DNA of 64,000 nucleotides from Trigonopsis variabilis (taxonomy: Eukaryota > Ascomycota > Trigonopsidomycetes > Trigonopsidales > Trigonopsidaceae), in assembly GCA_003707065.3 (NCBI GenBank), contig PPXM03000002.1:186001-250000 (forward strand). The letters are read 5' to 3'. The notes beneath the pieces were generated by a model. It did no database searches. It worked only from the letters and a program-made list of their open reading frames with translations, and was not told the origin of the DNA. Shown piece by piece: positions 46,889 to 59,078 of the stretch. Each line of letters begins with the position of its first letter. The first letter of the stretch is position 1. A program made the position numbers and the translations under genes.

Positions 46889-47225
46889 TGAGCCCACCAA
46901 GGTTTCGCCTTCATCATTCACCGAGATCTTTAGTTTAATGCTCTCATCGATTTCTTCCCTCTTCTGTATATACGGGGTTTTCAGTTGTACATAAATCGAA
47001 ACTTGTGTGCTAGGTTCTAGATCCAGAACATGTTTGGAAGCCATATATGTCTATATACATCAGCAGAGGCTGTACGTAAGGAGTGACACTAGGAAGAAGC
47101 GAGCTAAATGTACTGATGTTTGTCTCGAGCCTGGTACTAAAGACAATGTATCGTATGACGAAGTTACTGTTACCTGGCTGTGTGCTCTTGAAAGCGTGCA
47201 ACTATTCGCGCACTTGTCTGTGAGA
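46889..47225. other. Intergenic region between QRI7 and CSN1
   Basis: Both neighbours lie on the plus strand. The frame of CSN1 remains open upstream to 47007, but the family-like protein starts at the ATG at 47226. No other feature is seen. Confidence 0.5.
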
Positions 47226-48640
47226 ATGGCGGATCAGATTGGTTCCAGTGTCGCTGAGCCTAGTGCTGAGCCCAATTTATCGTCTGCTCAAAGGGCAGAC
47301 GTTCTAGAACCAAGGGTTGCTCCTGATTATTCGTTAAGCGACTATATAGCACGGTACCAATCCAGTAAGAGAGACCGCCACAACCAAAGATTAACCTTGC
47401 AGAGTTCTGTTTACCTTATAGATTGAATATGATTGCTCCTAGATGTCCGACCATGGCGCCGGAAGCTTTGGACAAGGCTCTTAACCTTGCCATTGAATAT
47501 AGCGGAGACGAGGGGTTAATGAATTCGCTCCTTGTAAAGGCAGAAGCTCTTAACAATGTCAGAGACTATACTTTAGTCAAAGCACAGTGGTCAAGTCATC
47601 TTAGTGACCTTAGTCGAAAACTGGTAGTTGCAGGTCATCAAGCAGATCAACTGGCCAGGCCATCCGGTCAAGAGCCCATTCGAAGAGCTCTGATGGACAT
47701 GGCTGACATTTATATCATTAAGGGAGACTTGAAGCAAGCCATGACTACGATAACCCGGGCTATTGATAAAGGGCTTGGTTCACAAGAACGATATTTGTCT
47801 ATTGTCCAACTGATGGCTGCAGCCATAATTCTTCATGATACTGTTTTGTTACGATCTATTCTGGAAAAGCTGTCTGACATTCCAGATGAAGTCGAATTCT
47901 CGGCCGATGACATCTTGATTGCAAAGGCTTATGATCAGTTTAGTGAAGGCCAATATCTCAGTACGGTCGAACTGATCCTGAAAACGTCGGGAAATGCTAG
48001 ACATCCACCACCTTACAATAAACAACTATTTCCCTCAACGGTTACATCAGATAATGATCTGGGCGTGATGTTGGTCATATCTTCGCTGGCCTCCCTGTCA
48101 AGGACCAAGCTAAGCGAACTGGGTGAATCAGCTCGATTCAATCAATTGGTCAGTCTAGAACCAGAACTTAAAGAAATAATATCATCGATTGCATGCCTGG
48201 ACTATAAAAAAGCGTTTTCAATCCTTCAACAGTATGAGTCCTATGTTTATCTGGATGTGTGGATGTCTTATTCGGCTGCTGATGTGTTCAAAAAGTGCCG
48301 TGAAAGATGTTATACCGAGTATTTGATTCCATTCCAAGAGATTAGCCTGTCTCAAATGGCTAATGACTTTGACACGACCGATTCAGAAATACGCAGTGTA
48401 CTGGAAACCCTTATTTCTGCAGGGCTTGTTCCGTTTAAAATCGACCTGGTCGAGAGAGTAAGTTCAAGACCTCAGGCAAGCTAACTCGAGGCGATTATCT
48501 ATCACGAAGCTGATAGCGGCAACTCTGTCTACCAGAAAGTCCTCAAGGCTAGTCAGGATTATGAACATACGGCCGCTTTGTCACTCTTACACGCTGAGGT
48601 CATCAAAGCAGGATTACCAGAAGGTCCATCTCTCGGATAG
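47226..48640 (+). CDS. CSN1: COP9 signalosome subunit 1 (CSN1)
   Basis: CSN1 is a PCI-domain subunit of the COP9 signalosome, which removes Nedd8 from cullins. Exons 47226-47364, 47403-48457 and 48491-48640 join in phase to 447 residues. Conserved parts are YSLSDYIARYQS, RLNMIAPRCPTMAPEALDKA, the TPR-like MADIYIIKGDLKQAMTTITR and the PCI domain ending in the winged helix EISLSQMANDFDTTDSEIRS, then LISAGLVPFKIDLVERAIIY. It resembles CSN1 rather than its paralogue RPN7, notably in the N-terminal YI..Y motif and the start of the repeat region. The start at 47226 is chosen because upstream codons look unconserved. Confidence 0.88.
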
Positions 48641-49306
48641 GAGTCAGCAATAGAAAGCCCTAAATATGATTTCCTTCCTGCAATGCTTTTCATGGTGCGA
48701 TGATATGAATTATGAAATACTTGGTTCTCTCACGCTGCAAGAGCATTTAGCGAGAAAGAACGCCTGATACTCACTAACATGTCAGCATCCGTAAGCAACA
48801 GCTCCTGGTGCGTTTTATGTACCGAACCGTCAAACGTTGAGAAATGGCAAAAGCCATTACAAATTTGGCTTGATTCTGGCCTTGTTGTTTATTCAATAAT
48901 GTCCAAGGAGATAAAAATAGATTTGCAATGGTCTCATGATTCGCGAGCAAGAAGACATTTGCGCCTTGTAGGTAGAACAACAGAATTCTTCATAAGATAT
49001 GCCTACAATTTGGTGCAACGCGTGCGCAATGAGATGGATCCTGTCAAGGATTTGACACGATGTAACGGTAGATGATGACAACAAGCCGAACGTGCGATAA
49101 GGCTCCAAAGCAAAGACGCGTGTATAGTAAGAAAAGAAACGGCGTCTAAATTCCCAGTCTCAAAGCGTCTTGTAGAGTCTCATACGAGTTCAGAAAAAAA
49201 AAAGACATGAATGGACCGTGAGGTAGTGACGGGTGTCAAGTTTGAGTCATCCTCCCACCCTGCTGATCACTCTCGTTGTTTACGTCTGTTTGGCCTTCGA
49301 GTCAAG
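48641..49306. other. Intergenic region between CSN1 and the LRR gene
   Basis: A 98-codon frame (48779-49075) has no recognisable features. An A-rich run lies near 49193-49203. The LRR gene frame is open from an earlier ATG at 49211, which could add 32 unconserved residues. Confidence 0.45.
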
Positions 49307-51239
49307 ATGGTCAACCAGACCATAGACGGAGATACATATGTAAAGAATTTTGCTACATTCATCAAATCAAATGAAAAGCAGGTGAGTCGCGTTGCGTTAG
49401 GGGAGAAGAAACGGTCTAACTCTGGCTTAGTTGGCCCATGCGTTTTCGTCATCAGCAAGGACATCCAATGGCTCGCGAGCCGTTGAAGCTGCTAAGGCAG
49501 TACGATTGTCATTAACTCCGCATCATTTGTTTTATTTGCTTCATCGAATCGAAGAGTTGGGGGTATCCGTGGGTCCGACCAATATCCGACTTGACTCATT
49601 ATCCAACGAGACTCCGAGTAACTATGTTTCTTTTCTTCAAAACCCTTATCGTCGACAGTTAAGTAGTGACGCGATCTCGGTGCGGTCAGTTTCATCCGTC
49701 AAAAGTGTCATGTCTTCCATGTCCGGCTTATGGAGTTATATTTCTGGGCCGGATGCATCCTATAACTCCGAAAAGGATCTCAAGTATATATATTCTGCAT
49801 TTACCAAGATCCCGTGTCTACGGTTGGCTCCTGATTCCAAAGCGCGTCTCGTTGAAGCCTTTGAGGAGTTCCCGTTTGATACCGAAGTCCCTCTTGTTTG
49901 TTTCAAGAATTTACTGGCGCTGGAAATATCCAACTTGGATCCTCGATCATTCTTTGGTTGGGATGTTTTGGCTGAGCATCTTCGGTTCTTGGTCATCCGC
50001 AAGACTCATCTCGAAGACCCAGCCGAAGTTATATATGCGCTCGTGTTGGCTGATCTTGAACGGCACCGGAAACGCAGCACGAGCTATAGGAGAGGTCGGA
50101 CTCAGAGTACCCTGTCTCGCAGACAGTCGCTGTCGTCCCCGTCAGCTGCTACAGTGTCAAGTTCCCTGCCTAATGGGTCTCCCGAACTTTCTTCTCCCAG
50201 TCGTCATCATTCCAACTCTGCACATTTCAAATCTACTCTTTCGCGTTCTGATTCATCCTCATCTCAGTCTTCTGTTTCGACTCGAGACTCTGCTCCAAAA
50301 TCTTCCCTCGCTCCCTCAAAATGGAGATTCCTTCGTCATCTTTGTTTATCTGAAACACATATGTCTCACGTCTCAGATTATGCCTTTCTACCTTTCTCTG
50401 AAACCTTGACTTCTCTTGACCTGTCTCATAATTCCCTATCGTCGGTTCCTCCCGCTTTGAACTGCCTGAACTCGTTGAAAAACCTGTCTCTAGCCAATAA
50501 TTTCATTGACTCGACGGAACTATTTATTCATAACCCTTTATCGGCCCTGACTATTCTCAATCTGCGGGGGAATAAGATCCAAAGCTTGGCGGGCATTGAG
50601 AGTCTGTCTAACCTGAATAAAGTGGATTTGCGCAACAATTGCCTTACAGATGTCTCTGAAGTTATTCGGTTGGCCTCGATTCCGGCAATGTCTGAAATCT
50701 GGATCAGCGGCAACGAGTTCACAAGGTCGAACCCAAACCATCGAATGGATATCTTTGTGGCGTTCAAGAAATCCCAACAGCCTCGCTCAGTAAAGCTAGA
50801 TGGCGCCGGCCCAGGTATTCTCGAGCAACGCTACCTGAACAAAATAGGAACCAAAGTAGAGCCAAAAGTCGAACCGAGCGCAATCAAGGAAGTCGCTCGA
50901 CTACAGCAAGCTTTAAAGTCAAATATCAAATCCCTTGAAACTAGCATTGATCCTCGAGAGTCTCTGAGTCCTGCCACTCCTAGGTGGACAACCCATGAGA
51001 GTCCGCAGCAAAGTCCTGCGACCCTGCGATCGAAGAAAACCGGCGACGACGATGGTGATGACTCAAGTACGATCGGTGGTTCTACGGGCAAAAGCCCCTT
51101 GAATGCAATCAACGTATCCAACGAGGAGAATGTCCCTCGAGCTATAACGGAACCGTTGATTAAACGCAAAAGTGGTGCGCAATCGATACCCATAACTGCG
51201 CTGAGCGTCACTGAGTTTAAACATCAAGTGGCTATATGA
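49307..51239 (+). CDS. Leucine-rich-repeat protein, fungal nischarin-like
   Basis: Exon 1 (49307-49381) encodes MVNQTIDGDTYVKNFATFIK. After a 49-nt intron ending TCTAACTCTGGCTTAG, exon 2 (49431-51239) encodes the rest, about 627 residues in all. The middle has a Ser-rich insert (SSSSQSSVSTRDS). The LRR block follows: LTSLDLSHNSLSSVPPALN, LKNLSLANNFI, LTILNLRGNKIQSLAGIESL, NLNKVDLRNNCLTDVSEVI and an LRR cap. The C-terminus is disordered. Similar proteins are conserved through fungi, but their job is poorly known. The start is set where the family-like sequence begins; 49211 is an alternative. Confidence 0.85.
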
Positions 51240-51606
51240 ACATTCTTTTTCTAACAACCTGTACTGTACGTTTTGTTCCTTATTTAGTGTATGTGGCATT
51301 TCTTGTTCTTTCCTGTTGTTCGTTTTGGGTTTATTGGATCTGATCAGTTTTTCCGTTGTGTTTAGTAACATAGTTCATACAATGATCATTCCGCAAGTGT
51401 AAAGAAGGTACAGAGTATTCAAGTTTGGCTCAAGCTCAAGGCCACAGCACCTCCCTTTAAATCTACCTATTCCATAATTCTGCTCTATTAATATAGGCAG
51501 TAATATCGCATAGAAAATTTCACCCTTAGAGCTTTTCTAAAGAGACACCCAAGGATCTCATGATGTATGGTTGCTAACTCCCAACGATACGTAACGCTGA
51601 CCTTTT
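51240..51606. other. Intergenic region between the LRR gene and the TMEM223-like gene
   Basis: AT-rich 3' untranslated sequence of the LRR gene and the promoter of the next plus-strand gene. No further feature is seen. Confidence 0.5.
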
Positions 51607-53106
51607 ATGCAGCGATCGCGTATACTGGATTTAACCGCTGCTCCCATCATGATGAGCCAATCCGGCTTAATCACCCGGTTTCTTGGCGTGAATGCTGTTC
51701 ATTGTACTAGGAACACTCTTCCTCGGGCATTGAAATCTCACCACTGTCGTTTATACTCGAACTTTTACCGATCTTTTGAGATCAGGACTGGGTATTCCTG
51801 TCCTGGTCAAATGTCGGGATCTCGTGACGGAATCATGAGACTAGAGCCATTTCATTATCAAAGAAGAGATAAATCGGACGTTATACCGAGCGATAAGAAA
51901 AAAGTAAGTGGATCAAAGATGATACGATTTTGAACTAAGACTCAGAATGTTCCTTCGAGTACAAACAATGACCCTACCGACTCTTTATCAGATAGTTCAC
52001 CTTCTAAAGATTCACAGAATCGGCCGGCTATAACTCCTGACGAAAACTCAGCCCTGGATCATCCGGTCAAACTGGAGCCAGGAATACATAAAGGGCCTTT
52101 GCGAATTGGCCAGACAAACAAGAAAATTCAGCAGGACTCATTGTCGAATCGGATTGGTGCCAAGTTTCCTCTTGGAAAGGAAGCTTTACCCACATTACTC
52201 TCTCGTCCTGATAGTCCTCGGGTAGGGGATGGGCGGATCAAGAATTTCAAGCAGCTGATGACGACTTTGACCTCCTCCAAGGAACCAGAATTAATCTACG
52301 AATCTGAACCTCATCGTCTGTATTTTATCATTGCTTATTGTCTTGCCTTTGTGTCTATATTCTACGGACTCTTCGCTTTTGATTGGGTACGAGAAGTGGC
52401 TTGGGATGAGTATACTATAAACGAAAAGGGGTTGCCTCCAGTTCACAATGTCGTTACGTTCCTCGGCCGAATGTCTATTGGTCTTGCCTTTTTATCTTTG
52501 GCGGGAGCCATCAGTTATTTCCTCCTCGGCTCACCGTCAAAAATTGTTCGTCAGATTGCTTACATTCCCTCTACAATTACTCGCGGGGAACCATTGATTA
52601 GATTATACGTCTACAGCATCATTCCTGGCCGACCCAGTCCAGTTATAACCATCCCCTTGTCCAAGGTCACGCGGAGTCCAAAGACCAAAGTATGGACAGG
52701 TGAAGGATTCTATGGGACAGCAGATAAAGCACAGTTTATGTATTTTCTGTTTGAAAAGGGGAATAGATGGCCCTATGTGATCGACCGCAAAGGATGGTTC
52801 TGGGGTGACGGGCGAGTCCAAGATGTGTTGTTCGGAAAGGAAACATTGGCCGAGGCAGAGCAAGGCAAATCCTACGATCGCAAGCTACTGGAAGAAATTC
52901 GACGGAAAGAGCGACTTCATCTTCAGGCCAAAAAGGAAGCCAGAGAGCTTCGATATAAAAAACTCGCCATCACTGCAGGAAAAAATGAATTCATTCAACC
53001 CAAGACCCGGTTGGACAGGCTGAAATTATACCTCAGTGCTGCCGGCAAGCTGATTAAACAAGATGTCAACTTTATTTTGGGCAAACTACGAAACCTGTTT
53101 AGATGA
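51607..53106 (+). CDS. Mitochondrial inner-membrane protein, TMEM223-like
   Basis: Exons 51607-51903 and 51946-53106 give 485 residues. The N-terminus is basic and lacks acidic residues for about 40 positions (SQSGLITRFLGVNAVHCTRN), typical of a mitochondrial presequence. Two membrane segments follow: LYFIIAYCLAFVSIFYGLFA and FLGRMSIGLAFLSLAGAISY. A soluble part then carries ITIPLSKVTRSPKTKVW and YVIDRKGWFWGDGRVQD. Two helices, then a beta-rich domain, is the layout of the TMEM70/TMEM186/TMEM223 group, which acts in respiratory-complex assembly. The assignment rests on layout and is moderate. The C-terminus is basic coiled coil. Confidence 0.65.
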
Positions 53107-53168
53107 GTCTCCCCTTCCTCTTTGTAAATAGAAAGCAATCATAAATCTATTGTCATTAAACGATCACT

Positions 53169-54529
53169 CTAGATCCCATTTTCAATATAATATCCCACAG
53201 ACTTCAAAAAAGCCTTGGCCTGTTGACCAGAGTGAGGATACTTTGGATTCGCCGTCACATCGAAATGAACAGTTGGACCTGACGAAACGGGCACCGCTTT
53301 AGGAACTCGAGTCAAGAAATCAAAATTAGCGTCCCCAGTCTTTCGTCTGAGCACCTTCTTGGGTGAGCTAATAGTAAACTTTGAGTTAAATCGCACAGTC
53401 CCTTTAGGAGGAGCCAAAAGCTCATCAAAGATCGACTTTGGCGATGGGCTTTCGTCGACAATGTCCAAGTAGGCTCGGCGGCTAATAATGGCTAGCAAAG
53501 TAGAGAGATCTGCAGGTTTTCCGGGATGCTCGACATCTTCCATCTTAGACTGGATCAATTTATTCAAGTCAAAGGTCTCAGAATAAATCTCTTCTTTGGG
53601 AATGGAGGGCTTTGCTGGCTGTTCCTTAGGAGCAGCTTTGGCCACTTTGATATTAGAAAGGTCGAGATGAGACAGTTTCTCTATTTCCTTGGAGATTTCA
53701 CTGACGTATGATGGAGAAATAACACCGAGATAAGCCAAAACGTCTCCCTTAAGGATTCGGCCGTTAGGTCCAGAGGCCGAAATCTTCTCGAGAGCATCTT
53801 CCTTGGAAATATGATTGAACTCGAGAAGCGCATGAACGGAAGGCGATAAAGTTTGATTGGGATTAGGCTTGTTTGCTCCAGATGGCTTTGAAGACCGTCG
53901 AGGAGCCGGTTTAGTTTCAGATGGTCGAGATTCTTTGGGAGGCTGCTGAGCAGGTTGGGCTTTTGGCTCTTTTTTAGCAGAATCAGATGACTCAGAGGCT
54001 GGAGAGGATGAACCAGTCACTGGTTTTGGGAACTCCAACGATGAAATGTCGTCACCCGGATCAGCAAGGACAGCAATAGTCGTTCCTACTTGGATGTTCT
54101 TCTCACCGGGTTTCTTGTAGATTTTTGCCAAAATACCATCATCCTGAGCTTCAACATCCATTTGTGCTTTGTCGGTCTCAATTTCGAGAATGACATCCCC
54201 GGCAGAAAATGAGTCCCCTAAGCGGTCAGTCTCCTTCCTCGACGCTCCTGTACTGACCTTCCTTTATTTTCCACCCAGTAATTCCACCTTCTGTCATAGT
54301 CGGAGATAACGCAGGCATGGCCATATTATGAGCAGCCCAGAGAAGACGACTGTAATGAAGATCTAAAAGTCAGTCGAGATCAAGGGAGCAAGGAAAGATA
54401 TCGCAGCATAGCCCTCGTATTTGAGGTGTATCGCCACTGACACATGCAAATTATCGTCTCAATTGGCTACTCACATCGTTTTAAACCATGGCTTAGAGTC
54501 CTGGCCGGCAATCTGAGGCCTGGTCTCAT
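53169..54529 (-). CDS. PDX1: Pyruvate dehydrogenase complex protein X (PDX1, E3-binding protein)
   Basis: Protein X anchors dihydrolipoamide dehydrogenase (E3) to the pyruvate dehydrogenase core in mitochondria. Exons 54529-54475, 54362-54258 and 54217-53169 give 402 residues. The presequence is MRPGLRLPARTLSHGLKRYL. The lipoyl domain follows, MAMPALSPTMTEGGITGWKI with the lipoylated lysine in EIETDKAQMDVEAQDDG. After a Pro/Ser/Lys linker comes the E3-binding domain, SPSVHALLEFNHISKEDAL then SGPNGRILKGDVLAYL. There is no acyltransferase catalytic domain, which separates it from E2 (LAT1). The stop codon lies 63 bp from the convergent neighbour's stop. Confidence 0.93.
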
Positions 54530-55030
54530 TTCTCAGTGGTGAGGGTCAAGGATGTAACGAGCGGGGGGTAAAGAAATGATGTCACGTGTGAGGGGAGAGT
54601 GTGCTCCGACAGATCAGGCAAGCACCAGGTACTAATGAACTTCGCTAATCAAGTTCTAAAATGCAAGTATGGTTGCTATGTACAACCCAATTGAAGTAAG
54701 CAGCCCTTGGGTGGTTCATTGATTGCTTCCTCTGCCTCTCTACAAGGAGCAGTATCACGCTCTCTCTGTGAAAGATATTAGTTTCTTTAGATAGTCTTGA
54801 GAAAAGCTTACGTTGAAATTGAAAAAATGGTTTTCAATGCTCTAGTATCTTGTCCCAAAACACATTCCGGGAATGTCTTATGATATATTTTGTTTTCTCA
54901 GCCAAGCAACTCGCTTTCATACTTCTTGTATGTGATCTCCCTCAATCGTCTAAAGATAATGGTCTACAATGCCTTTCCTAGGAATGCTCGTGACAAGTAT
55001 CAATCGACTCATTCAAGGTGGAGGATAGAA
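54530..55030. other. Intergenic region upstream of PDX1
   Basis: Contains the PDX1 promoter, with a CACGTG site at 54583-54588 about 55 bp upstream of the start, and the 3' end of the G gamma gene. I see no coding frame. Confidence 0.5.
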
Positions 55031-55461
55031 TCATGAGATGAGACAACAGCCTTTGGCCTTATCCAGCGACTCTTCTGGAGACTTCTCTTTGGTTACTTTG
55101 GATAAAGATCTTGACCTCTTGGGAGAGTAAGGATCAACGGGAGGGCTACCCCAAACAGAAGGAATCATATAGTCAGGAGTATTCTCGACATAATGAATAA
55201 TACTGGGGTTAGATATGCCTCGTGCTGGAGAACTCACCTTCCAGCAGCCTCAGAAACCTTGATTCGATTGACTTTTAAACTTTTCTCCAGTCGTTCGTTA
55301 TAGACAGTCAGCCGTTTGACTTTGAGATCCGTTATCCGGCGTCCGATCTTGTATCGATCCCGCAAAAGCATCCTGCGCTCTTCTGCGTCTATATTTCTCA
55401 CGCTCGTCATCCCTCCATCAACCTCTTCCTCCATGGCCGGGAAGGGAGAACTTCCGAACAT
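55031..55461 (-). CDS. Heterotrimeric G-protein gamma subunit (Ste18/Gng-1 type)
   Basis: G gamma pairs with the G beta subunit at the plasma membrane in pheromone and nutrient signalling. Exon 1 (55461-55238) encodes DLKVKRLTVYNERLEKSL and NRIKVSEAAG. Exon 2 (55202-55031) encodes SIIHYVENTPDYMIPSVWG and DPYSP, all fungal G gamma hallmarks. The protein ends GCCLIS: the last four residues (CLIS) are a CAAX box for prenylation and the Cys before it is a likely palmitoylation site. A basic, Ser-rich insert of about 25 residues (KRSRSLSKVTKEKSPEESLD) separates DPY from the CAAX box and is longer than usual. Start choices are Met1, Met10 or Met18; the last gives a 114-residue protein, nearest to the family length. 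Confidence 0.92.
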
Positions 55462-56212
55462 GCAAAGTCATGGTAAGAACAAAGACGCATGCGGCGTCCA
55501 CTTCTCTTTACCACCAAACACGGAGAACTCTTCCAGATCCACGACAGATAAGGAGCCGCAAGTTGCCGGTAAAAACAAAAGGATATAAAACGAAAGAGAC
55601 TGCTTGATTTTAAATCTGAATGCTCTCCAGATTCTCCTTCGTTATGGGCCAAGTCTCGACCTGCATGCGAACGCAGTAACACTCAAGCGATACTGATCTC
55701 GTGAGAATGATCTCTCCATACATTCATTCTCTTGTGACATCGTTTTCTGTACGGATTGCTTTCTAGAGAATCACTGAGGAACAAACCGCTGCAGGCAATA
55801 TGTTGCTACTTGATGAAAGCAAAGTCAAACTCAATAGAAGCTGATGTTCTCATGACTACTGGAACAGACTTTTCAGCAATAAGAGCACTCCATTATGTTC
55901 AACTGTGCAGTGATTCATATACTTTTATCAAAGGTACACGATCAATACGAAATTGACTATGAGTAGATTTAGTTGTATGTCTATCGCGGGGTGTGAGGGT
56001 GGCTCATACTTGTCGTCATCACCAAGATCATCCTGGCTCTTTGGGCATATCATTGTAAAAGTATCATTCCCATAGCAAGGAAAAATCACCGTAATACATG
56101 TAATCGTATTTCGAAGCCAGTCGCGTCCCGTTTTCCCTTCTAACTGTTATATTGCCTTTCTAGATTATCCCTAGCAACGTGAAAAAATTTCTCTTAACAA
56201 CCCTCCTTGAAG
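55462..56212. other. Divergent promoter region, G gamma and eIF3a
   Basis: The 751-bp stretch holds no convincing coding frame; a 66-codon plus-strand frame at 55756-55956 lacks features. No repeat or RNA gene is seen. Confidence 0.5.
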
Positions 56213-59078
56213 ATGGCCATTTCAGTTCGACCGGAGAACCTTCTCAAGGTACGCTATCTTTATGGTTTCCGTTACTAATAATTAGCGGGCTGAAGAATTA
56301 ATTACTGTAGGCCAATCTGCTGCGGCCTTGGAACTCCTTCATGAAGTGATATGTTCCAAGCGGGCTAGAAATGTGTCTTTGCCGTCAATGGAAGCAATCA
56401 TGCTTCGTTTTGTCGAGCTTAGTGTTGATCTAAGACGAGGAAAGATCGCTAAGGAAGGTCTTTATCAATATAAGAACTCTGTTCAAAACACATCGGTTGC
56501 TTCGATTGAGACGGTGCTAAGAAAATTCATCGATTTGAGTGAAGCCAAGGTCGCCGAGGCTCAAGAAGCTGCAGAAAAACAGAATCTGGATGCCATTGAT
56601 GACCTTGAAGCTATCGAAACTCCAGAAGATATCTTGCTCTCGACTGTCTCCGCCGAGCAGACCCGTGATCGAACCGATCGTGCGGTGGTCACTCCCTGGC
56701 TTAAATTCTTATGGGAAACATATCGAACTGTCCTTGATATCCTTCGAAACAACGCGCGATTGGAGACTATGTATCAAAACGTATGTTCGCAGGCTTTTCA
56801 GTTCTGCCTGAAATACCAGCGAAAGACTGAGTTCCGTCGATTGTGTGAACTGTTACGAAACCATCTTCAGTCGGCCGCTAAATATGCTACTCAACAACAT
56901 GCTATTAATCTAAATGACCCTGATACGCTCCAGCGACACCTTGATAGCCGGTTCACCCAGTTGTCAGTGGCTGTCGAGTTGGAATTATGGCAAGAAGCTT
57001 TCCGATCAGTTGAGGATGTCCACACGCTCTTGTCCTTGAGTAAAAGACCGGCGAAGCCCCAGATGATGGCCAACTACTATGAAAAGTTGGTCAAAATTTT
57101 CTTGGTCAGCGGCAATTATCTTTTCCATGCGGCTGCTTGGAATCGTCTCTACCAATTGCTCCGCCAGGCTAAATCCACTCCTGATGCTGAACTCAATAAA
57201 GCTGCTTCTTCCGTCGTTCTATCTGCCTTGGCTATTCCTAGCTCCGGTTCAGGCTCTAAATCTCCCTCGACCAGTGCTGCTCCCTCTCTTTTCTCGGTAG
57301 ATGAAAACAAGCACAAAAATTCTCGATTGACTGTTCTCTTGGGTCTTACGAATACTCCAACAAGGCAAGCTTTACTTCAAGATGCTCTCAAGAAAGGCCT
57401 ACTAAAAAGATGCCACCCATATATTCAACAGCTTTATACCATTCTCGAAGATGATTTTCATCCTCTTTCTATCGCCTCTCGCGTCGGTCCTATCATCACC
57501 CAATTGGCTTCTGAACCTGATCTTGGCAAATATCTAAGACCCCTCCATCAAGTCCTTCTTACACGTCTCTTGCAGCAGCTTAGCCAAGTCTACGACTCGG
57601 TGGAACTTGACTTTGTCGTCCGTCTTGCATCATTCCCCAGTCCTCTTGAAACCTCTTCGACCCAATTAGAACGGTTCATCGTCGCCTCTTGTCGTCGCGG
57701 AGACCTCCGAGTCGAAATTGATCATGCCAACCGTCTTTTGACTTTTGTCACGGATGTGTTCTCCCCATCTTCGTATTCCTCGCCTGCCCTCCAACCTTCT
57801 TCTTCTGATATCGTTTCCCATCGTCTTTCAGCAATTGGTCGTGCCTTATACGAGGCACTCTCTAAGGTTGATCCTGAATTTATAAGAGAGCGGGAACTTG
57901 CTCATGTTGCTGTCCTCGATACTGCCTTGTCTAGCGGCGAAGCTGAAGCCGAGTCCATCTCGCAACACGCAGCTATCATTGCTCGAAGAGAAGAGTACAA
58001 GCAGGAAGAAAAGGCTAGGCGTATTGAACAGGAGGCTCGAAGCCGAGCGCAGCGTGCTCAGGAAGAGTTGGCTGCAGAACAGAAACGTCAAGCCGACGAA
58101 GCTGCTGCTCGTGCTCGAGAGCGCTTGGAGAAGGAGAAGGAAGCAGTAATGAACATGGAGAAGCAGAAGCTTTTGGACGAAATCATGGCTCGAGGTCCAT
58201 TAAAGCTGGATGTTAGTGATATATCGTCGCTCGACGCTGGGAAACTTCGCGCTCTCCAACTCGAGCAACTTGCTAGGGAGAAGGATGAACGGGCGGAAGT
58301 TTTCAGGATTGTTGGCAAACGCATGGATCACTTGGAGCGAGCATATCGAGAAGAGGAAGCACCTTTGCTACGAGATGACTACGAGAAGCAAAAGGAGCGC
58401 GACCGCAAGTTACAAGAAACTCGATATACCAATTTGGTCGAGGCTGCCAAGCGACAATACAAGGAACGTCTTGCTCTCAAGAAGCGGTTTGAGAGAATGA
58501 TTCCAGACTTTGAAAAGTACAAGAAGCGCATTGAACAAGAACAGACTGAGCATCTAACGCGCTTGAGAGAAGAAGCGCAGGCCAAACTAGCTGCAGCCAA
58601 GGCGGCTCGTATCCAAGAGGTCAATGCTGCTGCGCTCAAAGAGAAAGAGGAAGAAGATGCCCGCGCTGCTGCTGAACAGGAGACGCTCGAGAGAGAAGCC
58701 GCCGAAACGGCTGCCCGAGAAGCGCGCGAAGCTCAGCGACATGAAGAGTTGGCCAAATTCCGACGAGAAAAAGAGGAAGATCTTCGCAAGGCCGAGAAGA
58801 TGCTGGCTCTCCAACGGGCTCGAGAGGCAGCTGTGGAAGAAAAAGAACGGAGAGAGCGAGAAGAAAGGATGGCTGGCTTTGGCAGACCAAATGGCAAGCC
58901 CCAGTCCTACGTTCCGCCCAGTCATCGGGTCCGTGGCGATCGAGACAGTCGAGCTGGCTCGTCAGCTTCGTCAGGCACTTCTTCACCCGCTCCTCAGCAG
59001 CAACAACTTCCCCCTCCCAAGCCATCCGATGCGACTCCTTCGCCTGGCAAATATGTTCCCAGACGTCGCCGCGGTTAA
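56213..59078 (+). CDS. TIF32: Translation initiation factor eIF3 subunit a (TIF32/RPG1)
   Basis: eIF3a is the largest scaffold subunit of eIF3, which recruits the 43S complex to mRNA. Exon 1 (56213-56248) encodes MAISVRPENLLK. A 37-nt intron follows. Exon 2 (56286-59078) continues RAEELITVGQSAAALELLHE. The N-terminal half contains the TPR-like and PCI regions (RTEFRRLCELLRNHL, SVAVELELWQEAFRSVEDVH, PKPQMMANYYEKL-like segment). The C-terminal 350 residues are a long charged coiled coil. The tail is basic and Pro/Gln/Ser-rich, ending PGKYVPRRRRG. The total is about 942 residues, close to the yeast protein. Confidence 0.96.
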
